A stretch of 64,000 nt of DNA from Nereocystis luetkeana (GCA_031213475.1 JARUPZ010000006.1:3687501-3751500); one strand, 5' to 3'; shown: positions 44,394-55,545, numbered from the stretch's first letter. A program made the numbers and translations. Notes: generated from the letters alone by a model not told the origin.

Positions 44394-45460
44394 TCAGTCC
44401 TTACCCGCACACGCCGCAAAGTCCTTTCTGAACTCCGGCGACAACGGTAGCTCGCTAGCGTCCGCGTAGCTCTGGCCACGTTTCTTCTTGCTACCCCGCA
44501 CTTGTCCACTCGAGGTAGCCCCGATGTAGTACTTTGCAACTGACTGTCTTCCAGCCACCAATTTTCATGATCTCGTCCACAGCCGTCCCGGCAAGGGATT
44601 TGCTGAGCGAGCCTCCCCCTCGAAAGGAGTGCGTCGTGAAGAGTTTCGGCAGGTCTGCCATTCGCAGATAGCTTTGCAGGTTCGCCGTCATACGGGCCGC
44701 GGAGAGAGAGAGATGGCCCCGGCCACCTTCTGCCGTAGCAACGGGGAAGAGGTGCCCAGTGCTTAAGTCCCACCCAATCCGCTGTGCGGCCGAGATGCAC
44801 GCCGCGACCGCCCGAAAGGCCAAGGAATACAAGGCGACATCTCGGGTCAGCAAAATACGCTCTGCCAGAGATCTGGCCACCTGAGCGCGCAACCGCATGT
44901 CGCTTAGCAGATCTATGAGTGTGTGCTCCAGCATCGGCGCCGCCTGATTGACCTGAATCCCGACCTGCTTCTGTTCCTCAGGTGCGAAGGTAAGGTACGA
45001 ATCTACCACCGGGCTCGAGCACGGACTTCCTACCCGGCGGACGGGGTCTCTCCTTGCCCGCTTTCTTTCATCGCCATTTTCGGCTTCGACCAAAACCTTT
45101 TCGAATAGACTCGGCCACATACCGTTTAGCACACGATAGGCACGTATCGTCGCCCGCGTGGCTCACACCGGGGCAAGACGCTTCATGCACCATCTTGGTG
45201 CCTTTCCTTTGCGTGTCAAGGAAGCAGAGGAAATTAAAGACATCGTCTGGGGTAGATGTTTGCCAACCACGAGACCCCGCCGAAACAACGAGCACAAACG
45301 CGTCAAACTCGTCTGCCACCCTGCTCTTTCGGACTTGCCCGGGGCGCCCCTCCATCGCCGCCAGTACTTGGCGTCGACGTGGTTGCGTATTATCAACATC
45401 CACGACCACAGGCCCCCGCGCCGGATACCGCGGGGCCGGCAATGATCGAACCGGGTGAGC
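44394..45460 (-). pseudogene. Tyrosine recombinase (Crypton/DIRS-like), broken
   Basis: Minus strand. The N-terminal SAM-like domain (TPDDVFNFLCFLDTQRKGT, a Cys/His region, RYVAESIRKGF) is followed by a frameshift near 45,075. A middle part (LLTRDVALYSLAFRAVAAC) jumps to ISAAQRIGWDLSTGHLF; the stretch that should carry the first catalytic Arg is missing. The catalytic C-terminal part reads TTHSFRGGGSLSKSL (HxxR) and IGGWKT, then after another frameshift near 44,530 KYYIGATSSGQVRG (the Tyr) and ends FAACAGKD. Such enzymes cut and rejoin DNA for transposon movement; this one is dead. The YIGATSSG ending is, from memory, common in brown algal repeats. Confidence 0.7.
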
Positions 45461-45470
45461 GCCGCATCTC

Positions 45471-45900
45471 CTAGTAGAAATTTAAGTGTGCAACGTTTTC
45501 TTCCTCACACGTAGAGCAAAACGCAAACCGAACCAAGTCCCTGGTCGTTGCCTCCCCACATAGAGGTGACCCACCCTCGAGAGGCGTCCGTCCGCCAGTG
45601 CCGTTCTGTTTGGAAGAGAACACCAAATCAAGGGGGACCGTAAGCCTCGAAGAGCGTTTGAAGACACCCGATCCAGCGAAATATATGCGCGCCACTATGT
45701 GATGGCTGCCCGTCCCTGCGCGATAGTAGCCGAAACTTGGGCACCCGTTATCCTTTGGTACGGAAGTCTAAAGCCGAGGGCTCGTGCCTCGTCGTCCACA
45801 AACCTGATGAACCTTGACGGAATACGGTTGTGGAACACCGCTCCGGGAAATCGGGCGACGTCATACGGGCCGGGACTCGACGGACCCCGGTATTCCCTTA
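45471..45900 (-). pseudogene. Coding-like segment upstream of the recombinase, unknown
   Basis: The minus-strand translation shows non-repetitive protein-like stretches (FHNRIPSRFIRFVDDEARAL, RIYFAGSGVFKRSS, CSTCEEENVAHL), with one stop between them near 45,697. It lies directly upstream of the recombinase relic on the same strand and may be part of the same transposon. No family was recognised. Confidence 0.3.
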
Positions 45901-45952
45901 GGAGAAGATCGTGAAGATCCCCTTACATCGCGTAAGTACAACACCAACGTGT

Positions 45953-46372
45953 CTCGGAGCGGGTACATCAGAGCTGACAGGGGTCGTTCCTAAGGTCACT
46001 CGCAAGTCATGGCCGAACGCAGAAGGCGCAATAGTTTTCTGGGCTCTCGTGGCCGAGTTCACAAGGTGACCGCACCGAGGTGGCCGACCGACTGAGCTCG
46101 GTGACAGAAATAGCTGAGACTTTGTCGCTTTGGGCAAGCGTTGGGCGTTGTTACGTGACGAGTTGAGGATGGATTTCACTCCCCAAGGCACCGACACCTG
46201 CCTACGAGTCAGGTCGATGACTGTGGGGCCACCGCACGCATGGGTTTCCCGAGCGCAGCTGCTGTAGGGACGGTTCTGTGCCGGGTGGACGATTATTTCC
46301 CGAGCCAACGGAGGCACTTACCCGATAAGATTCAACCCTCACTGAATTTAATGCCGAAATTTCAGGAAAAAA
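45953..46372 (-). repeat. Dispersed repeat F, copy 2
   Basis: Inverse match of 2948-3358, from TGAAATTTCGGCATTAAATT-like sequence through CACTCCCCAAGGCACCGACA to the CGGTGGGAAC-like end. It is followed on the minus strand by the coding-like segment and the recombinase relic, which are absent next to copy 1. Confidence 0.65.
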
Positions 46373-46464
46373 CGAAATACAGTACGTGTCCTAATATCAT
46401 ACGAAGAGTATGTGGCTGTTTGTGTTGATATCGGTCCACTATGCGTACTTGTATTGGCCACTTA

Positions 46465-46890
46465 CACAGCTCATGAACTACAGTACAAACAGTAGCTCAT
46501 CTATCCCCTTTAGCCTATCCAGATGAGCTATAGCCTATAGCTCAAGCTTTGAAAATATGTGCCGATGAGCTACCGCCTATAGCTCAATTAAGCTTTGAAA
46601 AATGCAGATGAGCTACCGCCTACATAGCTCAAGCTTCGAAAATATGTGCAGATGAGCTACCGCCTACCAGGTATAGCTCAAGCCGGGAAAAACATGTGCA
46701 GCTCATCTCGGGAGTAGATGAGTTAGCTCATGTAGCTCCTATATAGCTCACTTTGGACATATATGTGCAGTTGAGCTATTCTCTATAGCTCAAGCTTGGA
46801 AAACATATGCAGATGAGATACCCTTCTATAGCTCAGGCCAGGAAAACATGTGAAGCTCACGTAGCTCACCGGCGAGCTATCGTGAGCTGA
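46465..46890 (+). repeat. GAGCTA/TAGCTC hairpin-unit array, copy 2
   Basis: About ten degenerate units of 42-50 bp, same consensus as 35,873-36,260. Units near 46,521, 46,564, 46,606 and 46,650 differ mainly at one TA: CCTATAGCTC, CCTACATAGCTC and CCTACCAGGTATAGCTC. Confidence 0.8.
46665..46673. other. TACCAGGTA insertion within a repeat unit
   Basis: Neighbouring units read CCGCCTATAGCTC; this one reads CCGCCTACCAGGTATAGCTC. The extra 7 bp equal CCAGG plus a duplicated TA. It is a second empty/filled comparison in an unrelated repeat family. Confidence 0.7.
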
Positions 46891-48223
46891 TTGGTTGGCG
46901 AAAAAACTCTCCGATAAGAATGACCCACATGTTTTTTTCCAAGGAACACTGCTGTTGTTCAACCGAGATCATCATAGAACAAAAACAAAACAAAAATTAT
47001 ACTCTGCATAGCCGTAGACGGCAGAGTACTGGCCAGTGGTTGGCTGCCTTACACGCGGTTCATGCCACCGAAGGCAAGAGTGCGTGTGCGGCATGACGCC
47101 CGATGCCCTCGTTGGGGGCTCCTGGGCAAAACAACCTGACACATGAATCGGCGCTCGTTTTTCGTTGTATGTACGTACAAAGTGCAGCATACGCGTACCT
47201 ACCAAGGAATAATCACGCGCTGCGGAGGGCAGAGCCTAACTCCAAGGGGGAAACGACTGGCCTCAGGCCGTTTGTTTGTATCAATGCCCATCCATACCTG
47301 AGGCTCTCATGCATGAAGTGCTAAACGAATCGAGAGGGGTTCTCGGTTGTAGACTTCTCCGACGAGTGACAGTCGGAGATCGCAAGTCGCAGGTGGTTCT
47401 TTCTCCTTTCATTACCCACGGTTTTGGATTTCAGCCGGATAGCGTCGTCGAAATAGGGGATAGGGGGTACCCTTGATACTCGAAGGCAGAAGCAGTGCCT
47501 CGCAGCTCGTGCCGCTTACCACACCAACACGCCGGCCCCGGTTATCGCGTTCTACCCTCAGGTTAGGCTGGCATTGGTCCTGGTTTCCGTCGCGTGTCCT
47601 CTCACAAATGAAGGGAGCGTACTTTCTTTGAAGTACTTTGCAAGATTGCTGTCTTGGACTGCTGCTGATGATACTCGCATTTTTTCTGTTCGTGTGGAAT
47701 CGCATGATATCAAGTGCAATCGTTTTGAGCTGGGCCGACGGGATGGTGCCCTTGTGCGCTGTCCCGAAATGCCCTCTACTGTAAAATATAATGCGGCTGG
47801 TTCAATTGTAGGATCCAGCAGCTCTTTCCCCTCGATAGCTCAAGAGGAGAGGCGAATATGCTCAATCGTCAATCAAGTTTTTGGCAACCAAAAGACCCAG
47901 CTACACGATAAAAGATAGGGCCGCTACGAGTACGAGTATACATGTACGTACGAGGACGTCCCGTCTCTCTGTCTTCTTTCGCGTGTCGTGCTCCGTCTCA
48001 CGCATGTTCCTCTAATGTAGTTTCCTTTTATCGTTGTCTTCGCGCGTGCCAGTTCCTGTAGTGTCTCCACCTTCCTTGCACTCCGCATTGACTTACCACA
48101 CTGCTGTCTTCTCTGTACAGCAGTCGTAGCAGCAGCATCTGGGCGTGTTTGTTTTTTTCTGCATTTGCCTGCTTTCACCCTACAAATACAGCCTACGCGC
48201 ATGGTACGGTAAAGCACGTACCA

Positions 48224-48261
48224 TACCTGGTACCTGGTACCAGGTACCTGGTATACCGGTA
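48224..48261. repeat. Tandem TACCWGGTA words plus TACCGGTA
   Basis: TA then CCTGG, CCTGG, CCAGG, CCTGG, each followed by TA (7-bp period, 48,224-48,253), then TACCGGTA (48,254-48,261). The centre base alternates T, T, A, T, unlike simple slippage of one unit. Confidence 0.8.
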
Positions 48262-51200
48262 TTAGGCCACTCTTATTATGGCAAACCGTTTTGGTTTGTT
48301 AAAATCGAGGTTTCAGCACCTTCGCAGGCGTATTTGAACAGGGGAACGGGCGAATCGGGCCCGCTTTTTTTGAAGTCCCACCAGTCATTTTGCGAGAGGC
48401 ATGCGACGCCGTTTGCCGTTTCTTCAGTATAGCATTTTGAAAAATTGTCGATACACTCCAGTTTCATCTACGGATACGAGTATTCAGTTTCGGACGCGAT
48501 ATATCTGAAAAAGAGGCATTTTTTCGGCTGAAACGTCGATATATATCTGAAAATGCCTTGTTGCTTTTTTTGTCCGAAAATGACAACATCGTAAAACCTT
48601 GAACGACACCATACTGAAGAAAGGAAAAACGGGTCTAGATACCTCTCCCCAAAAGGCTGCAAGTATTCAGAGAAGAGCGAGCCTCATTCGGTCGCACTCC
48701 CGATCTAAAATACGTGAAAGCATGTATAAAACACAGTTTTGGGTAAGTTTTTCGGTTTTCAAAACCCTCCCATAGGAGATGGCCTTACTGTTTTTTTGCG
48801 AGGGAAGGTTGTGTTCGCATGAAGGTACGAGTACTCGAATCATATACCTGGCATATACGAACATGTACAGTACTTGCCCGAATGACTTGCGGATACACGG
48901 TACCAGGTAAGGCCAAATTCCAAACCCGCTGCTCGACAAGTATTATATCGTATTGTTTGCCAGGAGCGCAACACCCAAACTGCATCACGAGTCGTAGACC
49001 CTCCTTGCTTTGCCAGACAACGGAGTAAGCAGGTAAGTGAGACTGAAAATAAGAAATGTGCCTTACCTGGAAATACAAGCTCACACACCAGGCAGCGGAG
49101 CTTTAGGGGCGCACTACTACTGTTGTATTATCAACGGCAGTAGCAACAGCAGAGAAACAACAATTGTGCTCCTGTCTCTTTACTAATCGAAGTAAAAGTT
49201 AGCAGCAGCACAATATCAGCACAGCAGCAGTTCTTGCATTGGTTTCGCACCGAGTTTTGATACTTCCGCTGTGCTCTGAGTTCATCACTCCGCCAGGGCG
49301 CCACAAATACGTCAAACCCTAAAACAGGCTTGACTTGGAAAGTCGATAAGTAGGCCATGGTGACCTCACTCCGTAGAGCAGCAGTTAGACTATGGTGCGT
49401 TTGGCTGTAATCTGTAACGCCTAAGGCGAGAGTCAGAGTATCCCTATTCGGCACAGGGCGCGCCCCAGCATCAGTTCACCAACACGTCTATGAGGCTCCA
49501 TGCTCGTTATGATCTAGGCCCAATCTTCTCAGACTTGTCCTATTTTTGGTTCGAATCCGTTTTTCAGAGAGAGGCCCATCTTATTCGCTATATTGGGTCT
49601 TAGCACATCTTCGACTCGTCTTAGAACTTTACTAGGCGCAGCTTAGCGAGCCTTGGGGTGTTCTCACGACCGCAGCGAGCTGTGGGAACATAGCGGGAAC
49701 AATCAGCAATAAAATCAATACCTGGTAGAGTGTTTGAAAAGTAAAATGGGGGGTTCTTGTCGTCTGTTTCCGTTCTAATAAACAGCAATCCCAACCCACG
49801 AAAACATTATTGCTGCGGGAAAAGTGAACAAAGTGACTTTTTTTATCTGACCAATAAGTAGTCTTGGGTTCGGTATGAAGCTGGGTAGTGGGTCAGCGAA
49901 CAGAGAAAGTTATGAGTCACTTGTGTAACCAATCAGCTCATGTTTGTCTCGAATATTGTTATTACCCAACCAAATTGGACTACTGTATTACCGCAAGCAC
50001 CCTACGTACTATCTAATGCTTATAAGTTGCTTTTCGAATTATTGTTTTGTTTTTGTGAGTGTTTTCCAGGTGATTTCTCTGCTCCGCGGATTTGTTCGCA
50101 GAATGAGATTGTATCGTATTTTATTCGAAATTCGCCGTCGCACCATCTTATTTACAGCAAACAGCGCACCGCCACCTCGACAAAACCACAAAAAAAACAA
50201 CCGCGCTACGTAGCACACACCATTGTTCAGCACTGGCGACGTCGGCCCCGACTTCCTCTTCCCCATCGCACATACACTAAATGCTACATACACATGACGG
50301 ATGGCGGCGCTCCTTCTTGAATCAATGCTTTGCTTGCTGTGTTCCCTGAGCGCAGGTTTGCTTCGTTTTTTTCTCTCGTTTTTTCCCTTTATTTACTTAT
50401 GTTTTCCTATTCGTTCTTCTTTCTGTTTCCTCTTCGTGTTTTTATTTTTCCTCTTCTTTTTTTCGAGTGTATATATATTACCATGGGTATTTTCCTTGTG
50501 TTATTTGGTTGCAGGCGATATGGGATGGTGTACCACAGCTCGTTACTACCGTTTCCCTTAAGGACTGGTATGATACTGCCGTGCGCACTATTTCGTACTT
50601 GTTTGTTTTCTGCCATCGAGATGTATTTTCTTACAGCCTATTTTGTGGCCACAGCCAGGATTTCAGGGAAGTGAGCTAATGTGAGAACATTATCATCATC
50701 ACCATTATCATCGATGGCGGGAGCTGCAGTAGTAATATTGAGAGTATGTGATGATAGTGTAGCAGTCTCCGTCCCCTCATTGTTGATTTAGCGCCTGGTA
50801 CTACAGAACGAATTCGCGCATTCCTCCAAAACCAATCGCCCTGCCGTCGTCTTAGTGTCTCTCCGGCTTGAAGCATTATACGACGCTGGGTCGCGTGGGG
50901 AATCGCTGTATCAAGTCCGTTACACATTAGACTACCTGGCGTACCTCCGTTCTCCTCGCTGACTCGGCGAAGCATGCTGCGAGGTACCAGGTATGCGCTA
51001 TTAGGCTTGAGTGGGGTGGGTCGCGGGTGTATGGCCGAACTCACCTTCAAGGAGTGATGCCCTCATGGTTCTGCGTGTGGCCGCGAGGCTTAGGCGCGGC
51101 AGTAGAGTTGGGTCGTACGTGGTCCGTCAGGCACGGACACCTACGACCCGCGCGCAGCGGCAAAGCTGCAATGCTCAATCGAGATGTCCGTACGCGGAGG

Positions 51201-51896
51201 CAGGCGGCACCACAGGCCAAACTACGGCACACTCTAACTGGGCCGATAGGAGGTTGATTCGACGGCGAAAAAGGAGGGAGACAGAGCGTCGACGAGCGAG
51301 GAAGAGACGGATTGAACTCACCCTGCACGAGAGTGTCTGTTTGTCGATTATCCGAATCGCAAGTGCGAGGAGCATTTTGTTTTCGGGACGGGGGAGAAGG
51401 GGAACCGATTGGACGACGGCGATAGGGCGGCCATGGAGAACGGCAGCAGGACGGCGCACGGAGACCCACGACCGGCGCGCACACCATCACGAGAGCAGCA
51501 GCCATCGTTCTTGCTGGTTTTTTTTTACGAGGCAGTGTACCTGTTTTTTACGCCACTGGTCTTGGTAGTGTAGGCGAGTTGTACACCTTTCATGCGGGAT
51601 GACCCCCGCAATTGCCAGGGGCGTGGCATCATGGCTGTGCTGCCCCTTTTGTCAGATAGTTCGGGAAGATATGGCGGTCGTTGATATTTGTATGGTGGTT
51701 ATAATTGTTTTGCTCTTTTTTCACTTTCATGTCCGCAAGTCTTCACTTTGATAGCACTTCAGACAGCAGGCGTGTTCTTCTCTGTGTTCACGACTACTGT
51801 GCGTTTCGTACGGTGCAGGCAGCCCTCCAGACAGTAGCCGCTGTAGTCAGTAGAATTGGTCAGTTGTGGGAACGGAGGGAACTCTATGCTGTAGTT

Positions 51897-51960
51897 AAGT
51901 GGATACCCGCGGCCTTGTTAGTTCAGTTAGCACCTTGATTTCATTTTGTGGGCGCCTTCT
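51897..51960 (+). repeat. Short repeat matching 18,890-18,955
   Basis: GGATACCCGCGGCC, TTGTTAGTTCAGTT and TTGATTTCATTTTGTG against the earlier copy, about 80% identical. Function unknown. Confidence 0.55.
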
Positions 51961-52094
51961 TCGTCTCGTGTATTTCTAGGTCGGAAGTGTCGTGGTTCCC
52001 AACCGAATTTAGAGTTTTAGTGGTTTTTCGGATCTGCCTAGGGCTCCAGCACCTTTGCGTGACCGCGGACTCCTTGAATTGCGAGTTGATGTGA

Positions 52095-52122
52095 GAACAA
52101 CAACAACAACAACAACAACAAC
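52095..52122. repeat. (AAC)n microsatellite
   Basis: About nine uninterrupted AAC units. Confidence 0.9.
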
Positions 52123-53122
52123 TGTAGATTCATAAATAACACAAAAATCCCGTAGGTTCTGGCTGTGCACTACGTCTCTTGTTGGGTCAATCGCTGGGGA
52201 TCCTCGAATAATGATACCTGTTAAACGGGACGGGGTAAGTAGCCTTTCGGGCAATCAAAAGCTACGCAGCTGCTGCAGATACTGTACGTTCCTTCTCCGG
52301 GTGACACTGATTGAACTGCATTAAATTACAACGGCGTGCTTCGCCGTTCGCGCGCTAAATTGTCGCTACAGCTATGTCACTGCTGTCTATGAAAACTTCA
52401 CACGTGGGACAGATAGATCATCTACGGATAGATCACCTAGATCATCTAAATCCTGACCTGCCCTTATAAGGTGCTGTGTAGGATCTGTACGGTACAGATC
52501 CAACCCAGGAACCATGTCGTAGACCACGCAGATTATGTGGTTCCCACCCGGCAGCATGAGGTAACATAATACATATCAGGGATATGCCTGAGGCATTGCA
52601 CAATAGAGGCATCACATTTGGGGGGGGGGACTTTCTGAGCCACCCCGGCGCCCTTACCGGGCGCCAGTTGCTGAAGGGTAAGTATGCAACTTGTGCTCTA
52701 CATTGCTGGGCATAATTCGTACGCACACGTGCAGATGTGTGTAGCATCAGTCGTATTCATATGTTTGTCCCCGTTGAATACCGTATTGTTTACCTTGGGG
52801 CGACGTAGGTGCTTCAGAAGAAATAGTGTGCACCTCTATCGTAGAGCGCCTTGCCTGCTCTGAAAGAAGATCTGGGTGATGAACTGTGGGAATCGATTAT
52901 CTATGCGGGGTGTGGAATTCTTACGCACTCGGTACAGCTCCACCGATGCCTCAGTGCGAGGAAACTGATTTACTCCGAATCAGTGGCACCACTGCATGTG
53001 CTTCCACCAGTTTTTTTTGGTCGTCCTGATTTATATCTGAAGAGGCTAAACCTTCTGCTATACATCCTGCACGCCCCCCTGTTGCCCCTCCCCCCAAGAT
53101 ACAGGCATACAAGGCAAAAATC

Positions 53123-54382
53123 ATGGCCAGCCCGCTGGTGACAAGCGCTGATATTGTCCTACACCTGGCCAACTTCATCGACGACGAGCAATACCTTTTT
53201 TTTGCGCCTGTTTCGACTACCTGGAAGAACGCGTGGGGGCGGCGTCCCAAAACTACCCGTGCCGTTATGGCCCACACGACGGTGCACCTGCTGCTGCAGA
53301 GCTTCAGGAGCGGTCTGCAGCCAGGAGGCGCAGTGTGCAAGGCGGCTGCGAGTTTTGGCAGGCTGGATCTACTCCAATACGCCAGAAAGTATGGTTGTCC
53401 CTGGCCGGATGATTTTTTTAGCACAGCTGCTTCCGGGGGGTATGTGGACATCCTGGCGTGGGCACGAGATGACGGTTGCCCTTCGGAATTTGATACGTGT
53501 CATGTGGCTGCTCGTGCGGGGCACTTGGGGGCTCTCCAGTGGGCGCACGGCATCGGTTGTACCTCGGATGAAGAAACGTGCAAGCTGGCTGCATTCGCAG
53601 GGAATCTGGCCATGCTAAAGTGGTTGAGGTCGATCTCCTGCCCATGGGATGAGGATACCTGCTACGGGGCTGCTCGCGCGGGACACCTCGGAATTCTACA
53701 GTGGGCACGAGCTAACGGCTGCCCCTGGGACAGGTGGACATGCGGTGGGGCTGCTGGGGGGGGGCATCTGGCCATCCTCCAGTGGGCCCGAATGCGCCGC
53801 TGCCCCTGGGACGAGGAGACTTGCAAGCGAGCTGCCGAGGAAGGCCACTTAGAGGTGCTGCAGTGGGCGCGGGCGAATGGCTGCCCCTGGGACGAGGATA
53901 CGTGCAGTAAGGCTGCTTTGGGAGGCCACCTTGACGTGCTTCAGTGGGCACGTTCTAACGGTTGTCGCTGGAACCAGGAAACATGCCACTGTGCTGCTCG
54001 TGGGGGGCACCTTGAACTTCTCCAGTGGGCACACGAGAACGATTGTCGTTGGAACTCGTTGACGTGTGATGAGGCTGCTTTGGCAGGCCATCTGGGTGTT
54101 CTTCGATGGGCGCGATTGGCTGGCTGCCCCTGGGACGAGAATACTTGCAATTCAGCAGCCAGCTCAGGTCACCTGGGTATTCTCCAATGGGCGCGGGCAA
54201 CCGGCTGTCCTTGGAACGAATGGACGTGTTATGCGGCAGCCAGCGAGGGGCATATTGCCGTTCTTCAGTGGGCGCGAGCTAATGGCTGTCCCTGGGATGC
54301 TGCTACACTGAATGTTGCAATCGAGGCCGGCAACGACGACGTGGTTGCGTGGGCAACAGCAAACGGGTGTCCTGAGTCTTGA
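53123..54382 (+). CDS. Ankyrin-like repeat protein with conserved N-terminal head, intact
   Basis: 419 codons, ATG to TGA, single open exon. Residues 1-75 hold the conserved head (SADIVLHLANFIDDEQYLFF, then APVSTTWKNAWGRR), which recalls an F-box-like motif: a hydrophobic helix followed by VSxxWK. From about residue 88, thirteen 27-residue repeats follow, of type GGHLDVLQWARSNGCPWDEDTCSKAA, ending in CPES. The regular Cys-Pro-Trp and Cys give each unit a distinctive signature. Expected role is protein binding, possibly as a substrate receptor if the head is an F-box; that is inference. The 5' flank is shared with the paralogs at 14.4 and 31.1 kb, and AATAAA lies 73 bases after the stop. This is the best-supported host gene in the window. 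Confidence 0.85.
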   Translation: MASPLVTSADIVLHLANFIDDEQYLFFAPVSTTWKNAWGRRPKTTRAVMAHTTVHLLLQSFRSGLQPGGAVCKAAASFGRLDLLQYARKYGCPWPDDFFSTAASGGYVDILAWARDDGCPSEFDTCHVAARAGHLGALQWAHGIGCTSDEETCKLAAFAGNLAMLKWLRSISCPWDEDTCYGAARAGHLGILQWARANGCPWDRWTCGGAAGGGHLAILQWARMRRCPWDEETCKRAAEEGHLEVLQWARANGCPWDEDTCSKAALGGHLDVLQWARSNGCRWNQETCHCAARGGHLELLQWAHENDCRWNSLTCDEAALAGHLGVLRWARLAGCPWDENTCNSAASSGHLGILQWARATGCPWNEWTCYAAASEGHIAVLQWARANGCPWDAATLNVAIEAGNDDVVAWATANGCPES

Positions 54383-54454
54383 GTACTCCTTGTTGCTGTA
54401 TGTTTCGATGTTGTTGTCGTGTGTTGCGAGGGTGTTGTATGTTGTCCAAGTACA

Positions 54455-54460
54455 AATAAA
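54455..54460 (+). terminator. Poly(A) signal AATAAA
   Basis: Canonical hexamer 73 bases after the stop of the 419-codon gene, within a block (ATGTTGTCCA...ACA) also seen after the 14.4 kb paralog. Confidence 0.5.
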
Positions 54461-54689
54461 GGTGGTGAACGCCCCCGTAGCAAACTTATCTGTGTGTTGA
54501 CTGCGCGAGGGCGCGCACTGCGAGGGGCTGCCCGCACTTCGAATCTGAATGTATGCTGTCGTCCGTGCTATTAATAGCAGCTGCATGAATCGATAGGTTT
54601 AGGAGTGGGGTATATTCTCCGGTCAAAAGCGCTCATCGAGATACAGATGAGTAGCAAGTTTTAGTGCTCGGTTTGTAGACCTGAGTCTC

Positions 54690-55225
54690 AGTTTTGGTAT
54701 TTGCAAACTTGTCTGATTGTCTATTTAATTGTCTGTCCGCAGTCACAAGGAAACTCCGACCCTCGCAAAATCTGGCCCCAAACTGCTCCCCCCGACGTTG
54801 ACGTGTGTACCCCGCAAATCGATAGCGGACACACAAACAAGCAGCCTGGGCCAACTTTCGGGTTCAACGGAGCCCTGTGCCTTGAGCTACGCGACCCAGC
54901 CTCACCGGGGGGAGAATCGCTTGTAGACAATCGCTTGTGCCCGAATCGGTACGAGCAGCGAAATGTTTCGCAAATTGGCTGAAGCGCATCGATCGTAACG
55001 AATGTAGGATCATCTTACAGAAGCATGGCTCGCTCAGTGCGGTTGGCTGAAGGCGTTAATGAGGTCGTTGCCCGCCGCTCGCAAACGGCCGTGCAAGGTC
55101 GCTCCTGTTATCAAGGTCTCGACCCCATGAGGTTTGAACATATTCGGAGGCGTTTTTCGGCAGGGTCGCTTCCTGCTCAACAGTAAATCGGAGTACAGTA
55201 CGAGGTAGTTCAGTGTTGCACGTAG
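54690..55225 (+). repeat. Dispersed repeat E, copy 3 (longest)
   Basis: Contains all blocks of copies 1 and 2, from AAACTCC...TCGCAAAATCTGG through GCCCTGTGCCTTGAGCTACG and GCAAACGGCCGTGCAAGGTC to CAGGGTCGCTTCCTG. It starts close to the 3' end of the intact ankyrin gene. Confidence 0.7.
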
Positions 55226-55545
55226 GGTGTGGTTCCGGGATGGGTATAAGGGACACGAATCACAGAACAAGCCAGCACTAGCCCAGATACGGGCAACAGC
55301 ACCCAAGGATAGCAGCATACATACATAGCGTATGCCCATATAGATCTGAGAGCCCAAGTAGTAGCCAGTTGACAATTTGTGCCATATTGCCCACAAACGA
55401 GCTGCTGGCAACACAGCAGTGATACTCCATGAAAAGGTACCAACACGCCCAGAGAGGAGCGGCGGATCCTCCGCCAACACAGCCCAATTTCAACACGACG
55501 CATTTACGCGCGCGGTATAAACCTATTTCCGCGAAACTTTCCTCA
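55226..55545. other. No gene seen
   Basis: Short flank between repeat E and Copia-2. No coding or structural signal recognised. Confidence 0.5.

Larger units (their letters stand above)
46891..53122. other. No recognisable gene
   Basis: About 6.2 kb without a recognisable coding family. Contents: the TACCWGGTA cluster (48,224-48,261) and single copies at 48,901, 49,719 and 50,985; a T-rich tract with a possible splice acceptor (TTGGTTGCAG, about 50,506-50,515); a short repeat at 51,897-51,960 matching 18,890; and an (AAC)n tract. A 185-codon open frame at 51,011-51,568 is Arg-rich and overlaps a second open frame on the other strand. Confidence 0.4.
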
